From: Lenzites betulinus
Lineage: Eukaryota > Basidiomycota > Agaricomycetes > Polyporales > Polyporaceae
NCBI GenBank assembly: GCA_022264855.1
Contig: JABYQU010000001.1
Location: 620,001-684,000, forward strand
Direction of reading: 5' to 3'
Length of the DNA stretch: 64,000 nt
In this document: piece after piece, positions 1-10,887 of the stretch
Layout: each line of letters begins with the position of its first letter
How positions within the stretch are numbered: the stretch's first letter is position 1
Program-made: the position numbers and the translations under genes
The notes under the pieces: model-generated
What the model was told of the DNA's origin: nothing
Database searches by the model: none
The model's input: the letters and a program-made list of their open reading frames with translations, nothing else

Positions 1-1614
1 TCTATGAACAGCCGCGTTTAGCCAAGAAAGGGGAAGTGTTAGAGAGCGGAGGATATCTACCATCTCTTTCCAAATCGCGTGGATATCCTGTGTCAATATC
101 CCAGATGAGCGATCGCCCCGGTCAGATACAAAGACTACACGCACAGGGTCGATGATCCTGTTATGCGGACCGGACAGGAATGCGTTGATGATACGATCGC
201 CTTCGTGGTGCACCGCTCCTCGCATCTCCTCCATGATCTCTCGCTGCTGCATCTTCAACTTGCGCTCGAAGACTTCGAAGTTTTTCTTGATCGCAACTTC
301 GGGGCTCTCGAACAACTCCAACTTGAGCAAATCGAGGTTGCTGTCCTTCCCGAGGTAGCTGTTGTGGTCTGGCCCGTCGCGCTCGCCCCGTTTCGAGGTG
401 GTGGTCGCGGAGGACGCCTTGAACTCAAGCATTTCTTTAAGCGCTTCGTTGCTGTCCATCACCGCCCGTGCACCGCCTTTCTTCTGTACAAGTACCGAGA
501 GTTCCTTGAACTCCGGCGTCATCGTGGTTGTGAAAAACTCCAGCAGCACGTTGATCTTCGAGTCCAGCGTGTCGAGCTTGTGGTTCGCATCGTCGACCCC
601 TAGACCTGTGTGGACAGAGAGCTCGAAGGTGAAAGACTTGCGGCGCTGCGCGAAGAGGTCGATGTAACCCTTGAGAGTACCCTCCCAAAGCGAGCCCTTG
701 ATGACTTTAACGACCAGGCGCTTTTTGGAATAAGCGTCGCAGGCGTTCCCACACGCGGTGATGTCGTCCGCTGTCTGCTTGACGAGGCGCTGCATGCGAC
801 CCTCGATGGACATCCCGTCCGGTCCGATGCTTTCACGATCCTTGATAGACCGCAATCTAGCATGTCGTAAGGCTCCTCGTCGCGTCCCGAAACGATACAA
901 GTACGTACTGAAGGAGGGCCTCCATCATGTCCTTCATCTGGAGGAACATAGCAGCGATTTTCTTGTCGTTGTCCCGTCGCTTCAGATCGAGCTCGACGAC
1001 GACTCGGAATGCTCCAACGGCGACTGCAGAAAATTCAGTACTGGTACGGCGGATTCGAAGCAGCCATACCGACTTTTGATGAAGGGGTGTATGTTTGCGA
1101 CCTCGTCAAGGGCCTTCAAGACTCCAGGAAGGCTGTCGACTAGGGTGTTCACGCCGTCCCGTACAAACTTCATAGCATCGCTCTCATAGACTGGCTTGAG
1201 CGGAGAGGCATAGCTCTGTGCGCTACTGACATCCGTGGTGATCGCATTAAGCATCTCTCCTGAGGATTGGAAGTCATGAGTATATGCAGCATTTACGGAC
1301 ACAAATATGCACGTACCTGATTTGTTTACTATTTTGACGGCCTTTGAGTCCTTGTACTTGGCGAAATCGCTCTTCGCATCACCGATACTCTTGAAAGCGG
1401 CATCCAGCCGCTTCGACGTATCGAGCTCATCGTTGTTGAGGGGCTCAGGCTGTGGTATGCTGATAGCAGGTACGACCGCGGAACCTACGCCGTTCACGGG
1501 AAGCTCATCCGGAGAAGCGACTTGTGGTATGGGGAAGTCCACGTGTTTAGATTTAGTCTCCGCTGTAGGCTCCGGCGGGCTCGTGTCCTTGTGCTTGTTA
1601 AAGAACGGGGGCAT
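1..1614 (-). CDS. EF-hand/zinc-finger STAND-N-like protein, paralog 1 (5' part, cut by window start)
   Basis: This is the N-terminal part of a large gene that runs off the left edge. It starts at the ATG ending at 1614 (MPPFFNKHK). After a Pro-rich disordered leader, an intron lies after NKSG (about 1312-1260). Then comes the family hallmark, with LPGVLKALDEVA and HPFI, a second intron, and a segment with VVVELDLKRRD and MKDMME, read on the minus strand to about 900. After another intron, a long helical stretch (about 850-100) contains GPDGMSIEGRMQ, CGNACDAYSKKR and FELSVHTGLGVDDAN, and ends with the amphipathic region RKLKMQQREIMEEMRG. The same blocks occur in the same order in the genes at 10.9-15.1 kb and 36.9-41.3 kb. 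In Agaricomycetes this helical segment resembles N-terminal regions of STAND-type proteins; that is recollection of the family, not a search. The EF-hand and zinc-finger parts expected from the paralogs would lie left of the window. Function unknown. Confidence 0.75.
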
Positions 1615-3252
1615 TTGTGGGAGTGCTAGGGGAGGGAAATAGAGATGGAGTCCGAGCGCAGCAGCACGATGGTTTTATTCACTGCTAGCTATGAAGGATG
1701 CGCGCTCTGTCGTGACAGGGACGGCATGCATGCGCAGTGGATGATATAGCGCGTCCGAGGGGAAATGTGCTTGTGAAGGCCGAGCTTCTGGTCGTGACGA
1801 TAGCGATCTAGTACAGGGCATTTGTCAATGGCAGTGGAGATGAACGTTTGAACAATCGTGTGGTCTGATCGCTGATCCGCGAGAATCGATCTCTCATTCT
1901 GGCCCCAGCGAGGTTGCATCGGATTGATCTGCAGTGCAAGCGCAGGCTACAGGCACGCTGTGGGTACGCTCACCGGGTGGGAAGTAATGTCCCGCGAAAG
2001 TCATTCCGATCGTGAACGGAGCCGCGTGCCCTTCCGGGACAAGGCCTTGCAGTAAGTCCAAATGAAAGTGTCTAGTGACTCGAGCAGCGCCATGGAGACT
2101 GGGCGTTGCACCATTGAGCACCATTTCAAAACATGCTGATAGCAACAGCTTGCGCAGCTGACGAAGGACTAGTTCGAACGTGAACCTACGTAACACCGGT
2201 AGTGGTTTGAAGTGATGCCACATTGTGTGGGAATCGGCGACCGTCGTTGCGCTATAGCCCGTTGCGCATATAGCCCACGGAACATTTGCATCTGTCACTA
2301 GGCACTGCCCACCGGTGTCCTTCTTGCGCCTTCATCAGTGTATATTTTCCCAGATACGACGCGAGAAGACGTACCTGAAAATAGCGACCCACGACAGCAG
2401 CAGCTAGGCGAACAGTCACTAAGTAGTACGCATATGTACTGCCTCCATTGTGTCGTGGCACTCCTCTAAATGCCATGATATAGGCACATGTTTTGAGGAG
2501 GCGGTCATGGCAGCTAACTAAAGCTGAAACGGGGCTGCGTTAGAAGATGGTGGAACGGAGCAGAGCTCGATAGGCGCCTTGCGATGTGGGTTAGTGCGAG
2601 TCCGCGTCGCGCGCGGCGTCGAGACGCATTTGAACAATATTGCAGGTTCCTTCTAAACCACCATCTGGCCATAGCCCCCACCTTGGAATTTGACTCTATG
2701 ATTACGCATCCCCCTTCTCTGCGAGTACTAGTGACTATCAATATGCCTCATGAATGGTGTTCAGATGACCAAGGCAGCGCAGGGTGAAAAAATCAGTAAT
2801 TCTGCTAATACAGCCGCGAATTGAGTCAGACTGCTTGGGGGAACCGACGCCTAGAGCTTATGTTCACGCACACTCAGTAATCAGGCCTCAGGTTTCAAGC
2901 TTTAAGCTCCAAAGGTCAGAGGACAAGGGCTTTGAGGTTTGTATTGCAACGCTGTGCCACTGCATGTCCCTTTTCGTTGGGACCCCGAAAAGATATCGCT
3001 ACTGAACATGTTCCACTTCGCAGATACGCTTTTCATGGTCATCTTACACTCAGAACCTCCTCCCTTTGTCCCCGAAGCTCTGCAAACGAGTACAACGCCC
3101 CGAGGCTACTCACGGCTTCACAACTCACCCAGGCGCCCGGAACCACGATAGCATGAATAAGTAATGGTTAAGTATAACATGATATCCCCCGGACCGCGTC
3201 GTATCGCACTCATCCCATTTCGCCATCCTTGCCTTGACTCCAAACCACCACT
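1615..3252. other. intergenic, no recognised gene
   Basis: This stretch holds the promoter of paralog 1 (right next to 1614) and, at its right end, the promoter of the asparaginase gene. Two open stretches on the minus strand, 2476-2375 and 2298-1894, could be exons of an unrecognised gene. The first ends at a good donor (CAG followed by GTACGT near 2373), but neither protein segment was recognised and codon use could not be tested. I see no tRNA, no clear repeat and no transposon gene. Confidence 0.4.
1894..2476 (-). pseudogene. possible two-exon hypothetical gene or gene remnant
   Basis: On the minus strand, an ATG at 2476 opens a 34-residue segment ending at a consensus donor (about 2373). 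A second open stretch from about 2298 to a stop at 1894 encodes up to 134 residues, containing LLQGLVPEGHAAPF and GMTFAGHYFPPG. I do not recognise the protein. A real small gene, the remnant of a decayed one, or chance are all possible; transcript data would separate them. Confidence 0.2.
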
Positions 3253-4634
3253 ATGTCCTCGCTCGAAAAGATTCCTCTCATCGCGGCCCCACGCACACAC
3301 AACGCGAGCTCAAAGTACACGCTCGTCATCCATGGCGGCGCGGGGACTATGGACAAGGCGCGTTCGACGCCGGAGCTTCGCGCACAGTACAAGGCCGCAC
3401 TCGCGCGTGCGCTTTTGGCGGGACATGCCGTCCTGAGTGCAGGAGGAGAGGCAATGGACGCAGCGGTTGCTGCAGTTTCATCAATGGAAGGTGTGTGCAT
3501 ATATCGAGACAGACGCCGTATACAACGTTCTGGCAGGGTGATCGACGCTCACTGACGCCCACGCAAGATTGCCCCCTCTTCAACGCTGGAAAAGGCGCGG
3601 TATTCAATGTCGCCGGCAAGGTAAGCTTGTGTTCAAGCTCATTACTATGTGTTGCATTGTTAACGCGTCAGTAGAACGAGCTTGAGACCTCCATCATGCT
3701 TTCGCGCCCACCCGCCAGCCACCCGGCCATCCCGCCCACTCGTCGCGGCGCTGGAATCACCCTCCTCTCGCATGCACGGAACCCGTCAAAGCTCGTACGC
3801 GCCCTGTATCTTTCCCCTGGTAATGCTCCCCATACGATGTTCTCGGGCACTGCTGCAGAGAGTCTTGGCGCCGAGCATGGCATAGAGCTGGTGGACGAAA
3901 GCTACTTCTTCACCGAAGCGCGCTGGCGCGAGCACCGTCGCGGGCTTGGACTTCCTGAGGAGCCACTTCCTTATGGTTTCAGGGCCGGGCATGACGGAGA
4001 CGAAGGCCCTTGGGTTCCCCTGGACCAGCTGCCTACTGGCACTGTCGGAGCGGTCGCGCTTGACGAGCGCGGATGTATTGCTGCGGTCACCTCGACTGGC
4101 GGGCGCACCAACAAGCTCGTAGGGCGGGTTGGCGACACACCTATCATGGGTGCCGGCTTTTGGGCGGAAGAGTGGGCGGTCAAGGGCTGGTTCCGCAAAG
4201 CGTGGCGACGCGTGAGGGGTAAGGGCAAGACTATCGCCATGGGAGTCAGTGGGACTGGCGATGGCGACGTAAGTCTCTTCTTTGCATATGGGCAGGCAGG
4301 CATTTGTTAACCAGGCACTTCCTATCAGTACTTCATCCGCCTCGCCACCGGTTCGACCATCGGAAGAAGGATGAAGTATCTTCATGAGCCACTTCAGCAC
4401 GCGGCCAAGGCGTGTGTGGAAGAGCTGCGTCGCGACGGCGGTGTTGGAGGCGTGATTGCGTTAGACAACGCAGGAAACGGTGAGCTGATATCGTAACGGT
4501 TGGACCATAAGGGTGATCACTCACTATCTGAACCAGTTGCTATGCCGCTGAATTGCTCAGGCATGTACAGGGGCGTTGTGCGCGAGGACGGGGTTCCCAA
4601 GACCGCTATTTTCGATGATGACGAGTTAGACTAG
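3253..4634 (+). CDS. plant-type L-asparaginase / isoaspartyl peptidase (Ntn hydrolase)
   Basis: Five exons are predicted: 3253-3490, 3568-3620, 3675-4268, 4329-4479 and 4537-4634, summing to 377 codons plus stop. The family hydrolyses L-asparagine and/or isoaspartyl dipeptides. It is made as a precursor that cuts itself before a threonine, which becomes the N-terminal nucleophile of the beta subunit. The sequence shows the alpha-subunit motif VIHGGAGT in exon 1, the NAGKGAVF motif across exon 2, and the self-cleavage site TGTVGAVALD near 4036-4065, where the Thr of GTVG is the predicted nucleophile. Downstream are STGGRTNKLVGRVGD and MGVSGTGDGD, both typical of the family's substrate-binding part. 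No signal peptide is evident, so a cytosolic enzyme is likely. The short exon 2 is supported by phase and motif continuity. The next gene downstream is not functionally related. Asparaginase versus isoaspartyl peptidase activity cannot be decided from sequence. Confidence 0.9.
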
Positions 4635-6742
4635 GTCAAAATGGTATTGATAGCCCTGAATCTACTTCCGCAGACGTTGGGTGGTTTACTTCCGGGCTCG
4701 TGTTTGCAGAAGGCTCAGTACAGCGCGTGCAACATGACCCGTCGCTCAACTCACGTATCACAGATCTGCTGGAACACCCTGTCTGGATATGCCGCGGCTC
4801 TTCCCTACTTGATGTCTCTCTGGGACCTGGGGTGGCCTCTTTTCTGGGCAATGTGGTCTCTATAACTTACCTGGATATAAGCCACTGGGGATGCTCGACT
4901 CACTTTCGTGGCCTGGCTTGTCAAACTTCCAACGGCTTTAGGATACAAGTCAGAGTCATCTAGTACGGGCGCTGGTCGAAAACTCTCTAGAATTCTCGCT
5001 GGATACGCTGCGCCCGGTGCCGTCGCACTAGACGAGTACGAGCGCATCGCGGACATGCAGTCGACTTACCGATGAGCTCACCGAGCAAGGCTGCGAGACC
5101 TGCCACACATATACCCGCGGTGAACCGCCGATGTAGAGGCGAGCTAGTCGTGCAGGGTTATAGTGGGACCGATGAGGAGCAGGTGCGTTGTTCGATTTGT
5201 CTTTCGCGACACTTGGTACAGCGGAGTCATTCGCTGACGAAGAGTGTGCCGTGCAGTGACGTACCGCATGTGACCAACGGCGGCCTCGCGTGTCGGCCGT
5301 CGGACAAACCTCTTACACGAGTCACTCAAGCGCGCAGCTGCTACATGCGTCGTACAGTGGTATGGCTGTGCGGCGTCAAGAAACTTTCTCAGTATGATCG
5401 CGCTGGACGGCGAGGAGGACGGTGAGTCTTGGCCCTGCCCGGCTCCAGCTACCTGGTTGCATACCACACCAGGCAGACGCTGAAGCACTACAAGCACTTG
5501 ACATTGGTTTAGTAGGATGACATTCCAGTTATTTATCCTCACTAACTGAGGATAAACCGGGTAGGATGATGCAATTCGATGGCTAGCGTTAAGCGCTGAG
5601 CGTCGAGCGTCCGTCGAATACTACCGAGGCTTTCGATAGGGTGTGTCAGTGGCTTTTGGGCGCTACATACACCAAAATGCAGTCTGAGTAAGTGCTTCTT
5701 TACGCAGCGAATCCAATATGCATATGCCTGACATGTATACGGCAGTAGGTGACCGTGTGAAGCCTGGTCAAGTATGTCAGATTAGCGGTGCCTGTGTCCC
5801 TTGCGGGCGTGATAAACAACTTGCATCTCGGCCGAGTCAAGCGCTACTCGATGGAAGAAGACACCATCGGACCGCCGGACCATACATGGCGCGCTCGAAG
5901 GTCCGACGTTTACATCCCACAAAGCACTCAGGGTACGTCGCAAACTCGCCTACATTGCAAGCTGGCGTCCACGCCTCGTATCTAGGTGGCATTGTTCTGA
6001 TGAGTCATATCATGGCCCAATACCACAGTCGCATGCAAGAAAATGCATGTAGGTTCAATGTTGTATCAAGATAGGCTGCCGAAAGTTGAGACCCATGGCC
6101 ACCGGCCTCCGGTGACGGGCAATATCGCAAGCGCGGATCAGCATGCCGTTTTGGCGTCTATCTCTGAGTTCACATATGATCATTGTGAGCGACCATATTT
6201 TCAAATCGCCTCCTTTGTGAACAATATATGCATACAAGAGACTCATAGAACGCTGGAGAGCATGGCATGGTGGACATGCACACAGCCCATACAATTCGGG
6301 AGGTCAACGCGTTACGGGTAACGCAGATTACACCGCGGGAGGATCTATTCGGTGTCGTGTGAAAGCGGTGCAGTAGCCGCAATCGGCAGGCGTTCAAATT
6401 CGAGCGACCCGCGGGCGGCGGGATGGGATCACAAGGCTTGCTTGCCAACACGCTCCGGTTTTTCGGAACTCGGACACTCGGGTGCTGGAGATGCCTGGAG
6501 GGACTTGCATTGGCACCGTCACCGCGCGCAGCGGGCTCGCCGTCGTTCCACCCGCGTTGAAACTCAATCTGATCTGACAGAGCGTTTGAGGTTGGAGTGG
6601 ATTCGTAAGCACAAATTCTTGCTTCTCTATCTCCCACTGATTGTATTTAAGGAACGCCCTGCAGATCTCGCCGGAAGCGAACGCCCCTCGTCTGCGCTGC
6701 CTGTGCTTCCTTGCTGTGCGTATCCCTCTAACCTTCCTGGCC
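4635..6742. other. intergenic with possible decayed coding fragments
   Basis: No intact gene was found in these 2.1 kb. Several plus-strand segments stay open and look protein-like: 4650-4860 (for example VFAEGSVQRVQHDPSLNS), about 4935-5076 (with GYAAPGAVALDEYERIA) and 5788-5930. They do not join into a recognisable protein. The right end holds the promoter and 5' leader of the MFS gene. No structured RNA or transposon was recognised. Confidence 0.35.
4641..5076 (+). pseudogene. possible gene remnant downstream of the asparaginase
   Basis: Two plus-strand open segments follow the asparaginase stop directly. One spans about 4650-4860. The other, about 4935-5076, encodes GAVALDEYERIA, sharing the seven residues GAVALDE with the asparaginase active-site region (GTVGAVALDE). 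The catalytic Thr is absent. This could be a decayed partial duplicate or a chance match; frame breaks prevent a coherent protein. Confidence 0.15.
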
Positions 6743-8919
6743 ATGTCAACGTCGCAGCTCGGGCTTGCGGACGCCAAAAGGGAGGGTGGTAGCGCCGCGC
6801 CATCTGTGCACAAGTCGGAGGCGACTGTGATTGTGGAGTCTTCCCGACCTCAGACTGCGAAAAATGATGATGCAACAGCTCAAAATACACTGGCCGTTGA
6901 TGTCATTCCTGACGGGGGCATGGCTGCATGGACGACTGTGGCAGGAGCGTGAGTACTGTATCCGATATGGTCTACGATTCACGGTCTAACGGAACCTCCA
7001 GGTTTTTGTGCCAGATGTGCGGTTTCGGGTAGGTGAGCTGTGGCCTCACGGGAAACATGAAAATGAACGGGGTTTAACAGGTACACTGGTGCTTTCGGAG
7101 TATATCAAGGTAAAAGTGCTCTCCCTATCATTGCGAATGTTTGAGCTCACCTCTGGGGGCAGATTACTACACACGAGTATATTTAAGCAACGATTCATCG
7201 TCTGCAGTCAGGTATGTGTATCATCATTGATGAAGAGAAGCATGTACTCATTTTATCCTGTTGTGCAGCTGGATAGGGAGCCTCAACGCCTTCATCATGA
7301 TCTCCTCCGGGCTCATTGCCGGTCGCCTATATGACCGCGGATATTTGTACGCATGCAAAGAAAATGTCTCTCGAGCCCCTCACTGAATTCACTTCGTCGT
7401 AGTTACCATCTCCTTTACGGAGGCTCTATTCTCCTTTCATTCTCACTCTTCATGCACTCTCTAGCGAAGCCACAACAATACTACCAGGTGCTGAGCAGTT
7501 TCCCTCTCCACCCATCTCCACGGGCTCATTCTAACTCTATCTTATAGATCATCCTCAGCCAAGGTATTGGCGCCGGCCTCGGCGGTGGGATGACCTACAT
7601 CCCTAGTGTCGCCGTGCTATCGCAGTACTTTACCAAACGCCGCGCCCTCGCAATGACCATCGTGGCTTCCGGCTCGTCGCTAGGCTCGATCATTCACCCC
7701 ATCATGCTTAACAATACACTCAACAACCCCCGGATCGGGTTTGCCATCGCCGCGCGCGCAAACGCGGGCCTCATCTCAGGCCTCATGCTTATCGCCTGTC
7801 TCCTTATGCGCACGCGCACGGGGAGGGTGCAGACTCCGCCTCCGCTCTGGGCATCCGCGAAGCGGTTTGCAAAAGATGGGTCGTACGTGTTCGCTGTACT
7901 GGGGTAAGTACCATTACAGGCTGTCTTCCGTTAGGTCGGTAAGCCCCGAGTGTGCTCACGCACCGTTACAAACAGAATGTCGATCTTCGGTATTGGTTTC
8001 TACTTCCCCCTCTTCTATATCCAGCTCGACGCGCTAGCGCACGGCCTCAATGACACCTTCTCCTTCTACTCGGTATAGTCCCACCTTATACACTCGCCAG
8101 ACTACTCCTAATCACGGAGTCTTCTCTGCTGCTCGGTATAGCTCGTGATTCTCAACTCCTTCAGCTTCATCGGCCGACTCGCGCCTGGTTTCTTCGCGAA
8201 CAGACTTGGAGTGCACAACATCATCGTCGTGTCTACCTTCTGCTGCGCGGTGATGATTTTTGCCATGATCGGCCTCAAGAGCGTCGCGAGCGTCATCGTC
8301 ATCGCCATTATCTATGGGCTTTCCGCGGGGACTTGTAAGTATAGCGCGGGGTGTGGGCTATGTGGTGATGATGACACGCGTGCTCATGGCGGGCTTGTAC
8401 GCTAGATATTGCGATGATCGCACCGCTACTTGCGTCTCTCACAGATGACATGTCTGAACTCGGGTACGTGTCGTGATTATGTGCCGCTGCTCTGAGTACC
8501 TGACGTCCATTTCCTTCCAAAGTGCTCGAATGGGCATCGCGTTCGCGCTCTACGGTACGTTGTTCCGTGGACCTAGGCGCAAATTTACTTACACAACTAC
8601 TCTGGTACATTGTAGGCGTCGGGAGCTTGATAGGTATGATTCTGGCATCCCACTACTGAGCAAATCGCTCTACTGACCAGCCGCCATCCTGCAGGCACAC
8701 CAATTTCCGGCGCGCTCCTTACGGATAGATTTATATGGTGGCGCCCAGCAGTCTTCAGCGGAGTGCGTCCTGCTCACCATCCAGTCCTCGGGGGATCTGT
8801 TTGCTAATACCGTATGTCATCAGATCATGGGCCTCGCCGCGTTTGCCTGCCTCTGCGTGTCGATCATCCTTCTCCGCCGGCGCAAGGCGAAGTTGCGACG
8901 TGAGGTTGAGAAGGCTTAA
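6743..8919 (+). CDS. MFS transporter, monocarboxylate porter type
   Basis: A membrane carrier of the major facilitator superfamily, monocarboxylate-porter (MCT/Mch/Esbp6-like) branch, with about 12 predicted TM helices. The start at 6743 (MSTSQLGLADAK) gives a hydrophilic ~60-residue cytosolic tail. The family signature IPDGGMAAWTTVAGA follows, corresponding to the [D/E]G[G/S][W/F]GW motif of MCTs. At least eight small exons follow, the first ending at 6948. Joined in frame they give CQMCGFGYTGAFGVYQ, then WIGSLNAFIMISSG, GLIAGRLYDRGY (loop 2-3), QGIGAGLGGGMTYIP (TM4), FIGRLAPGFFANRLG (loop 8-9) and GTPISGALLTD. It ends with a basic tail, RRRKAKLRREVEKA, at 8919. The family moves short-chain monocarboxylates or related acids, usually at the plasma membrane. 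The true substrate cannot be told from sequence. It is convergent with the Mtf2-like gene. Individual small exons near 7000-7350 are less certain than the rest. Confidence 0.88.
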
Positions 8920-9271
8920 AGGCCCCGGTGCACTCACAATAACCTAGTATGGTTGTCATACGCACCGATCTAAGATCCTTCGGGCATCGCAACTTAATGA
9001 CGCGGACCAGGGAGGGAGAAGTTGTATACATTATTCCACGCCGCTTTGATGCTCCTAATGGCTGTACATTCTAACTACACGAGACTAGATGACTTGCAAT
9101 GATTTACTGTTAACGTTCACCGGGCTTTCGGACGTGCACTGTGATCGCGATATCGCATTAAAGTGGTAAAAGATGTGCATATATGTAAGCGTCGTAAGTA
9201 GTGCAGCGTGACCGACAATATGTGCGCGCGCAAGCGATATTACTAGAGTACTTTCCACCCACCCTCTCCCC
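8920..9271. other. convergent intergenic (3' ends)
   Basis: Spacer between the 3' ends of the MFS gene (+) and the Mtf2-like gene (-). It is AT-richer than the coding sequence and presumably holds both 3' UTRs. Nothing else was seen. Confidence 0.6.
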
Positions 9272-10793
9272 TCACAAGAAACCTCTCAACGCGTTCTTCA
9301 AGGCCTCGCTGGACGCGTTCGGGGTAGACGGCGGCAACGTCTGGCGCGCGCTGCGCGGCGCCCACCGGTCGAACTGGAACTTCTCCTTCCCGCTCTCCTC
9401 TAGCACCTTCTGCTTCCACGCCTCCTGGTTCGCGTTCCACTTGCGCTTGCGCACGCGCGTGTCGTCGTCCGCGTTCCCGCGCGCCGGCTTTTGTGTCCGC
9501 CCACGTTTGCTCGCGAAGGCGAGGTGTTCGAGGCGCGCGACAAGCTCCCAGACCTCGCCCGAGTCCAGCGCGCTCTCCTCCTGCCACAGATCGCGCTCGC
9601 CAACCTCGCGGCGCACGGTCTCGCCGAGGAGACGCGTGCGGCTGTCGAGCTCGATTCCGTTCACGCGCATCTCCTCGAACGCGTCGACGACGCCGCGCAG
9701 GTCGCGGAAGGCCCGCCAGCGCGTCTCAATCAGCTCGTTGTACGCGGGCGTCGTGCAGCCGAAGACGAAGGAGGCGATGGAGAGGTGCCGCGCGTGGTCG
9801 AACATGGAGAGCGCCAGGTGCGGGTCGTTGTACTTGTCCCGGAACGTGCGCATCAGCGCCGCGAGCAGGTGCGGGTACGACGACGGTTGGAGTTGACTGC
9901 CTTCGGGGACTGTGGCCTCTGCCGCGGAGTCGGGGCCGGGTTGCGCGGCGGTATCCGGGGTTCGCTGAGCGGCGTCCGCGTACCGCTGCGACTCACCGAA
10001 GACCTCGCGCATGGCCCATTCGAGTAGCTGCATGTCCGTCTCACAGAGCTCCATCTCCTCCTTCTTCCTGTCCAGGTCCTCGTCCGCCTGTGTCGTCCAC
10101 CGCAACCGCTGCGAGTGCGAGCGCAGCTTGTTGTATAGATGATTCATGTCGCTGCCAACTCTGGAGGGGCCGAGGCCGATCGAACTCAGAGGTTTCCCTT
10201 GCTTGGAAGTGACATCGAAGATGGAGGAGAACATATCGGTGATGACCTCCGTTTCGCGGGCCGTCGCTGTCTGCGGGCGGAAAGTCTTGCTCGGTCGGAT
10301 GCCACTACTCATCTTCATGCTGCGAGGATTGATTGATGTAGGTTTTGGTTCTGAGAGCTCCTTTATCTCTTCAAAGACTTGATCCCATGGAGAAACATGA
10401 GGGGAAAATATGGATTGGGAGCTATGCGCCAGCGTGAGCACATCGGACAATCTGTGAGGGTGACTGAACGTACGAGTTTGCGTCCGAGTAGTTTCGCCTC
10501 TGGCTACTCACTTGGAAGCTTTCCTTGGCTTTGGAGATGGACGCTGTATACTTGACGTCGTATACCGAGCTAACTGCAACATACACTTGCACATACCTGT
10601 TAGACACCTTCCTCCCACGCAAGGGCATACTTTGGGTATGCAGGCTCGCGCAAGCATACTCATAACGTGCGTACACAGATGTCCTGCTGCAGACCGAGTT
10701 TAAAGGAATGTGGGAGAGAAGCAAGCACTGGAGGCAACACGGCGTCACGGGTGAGAAAGAGGAAGAGCATGAGAGGCGCTCGAATCCTAGCAT
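9272..10793 (-). CDS. Mtf2-like mitochondrial protein
   Basis: The main exon runs from about 10503 to the stop at 9272. It encodes about 410 residues starting near RGETTRTQTRTFSHPHRL, which looks like a mitochondrial presequence (Arg/Ser/Thr-rich, no acidic residues). The core holds DMFSSIFDV, LRWTTQADEDLDRKKEEMELC and EWAMREVFGESQRY, then a helical repeat-like region with YPHLLAALMRTFRDKY, as in fungal Mtf2-type proteins. Yeast Mtf2/Nam1 acts in mitochondrial RNA processing and translation. The C-terminal part (about 9272-9600) is Lys/Arg-rich. The reading frame at 10503 is preceded by an acceptor (TAG) and an in-frame stop, so at least one upstream exon exists. A likely first exon begins at the ATG ending at 10793 (MLGFERLSCSSSFSP), but its donor is not resolved. 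Family assignment rests on recognised sequence blocks, not a search. Confidence 0.7.
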
Positions 10794-10887
10794 GGGCGCT
10801 TACACACTGAGAGTCCATATGTCCCCGATCCAGATCTATGCAACACTAAGTAACTAACGACAACATCCAGGCAGCAGACATATATAG

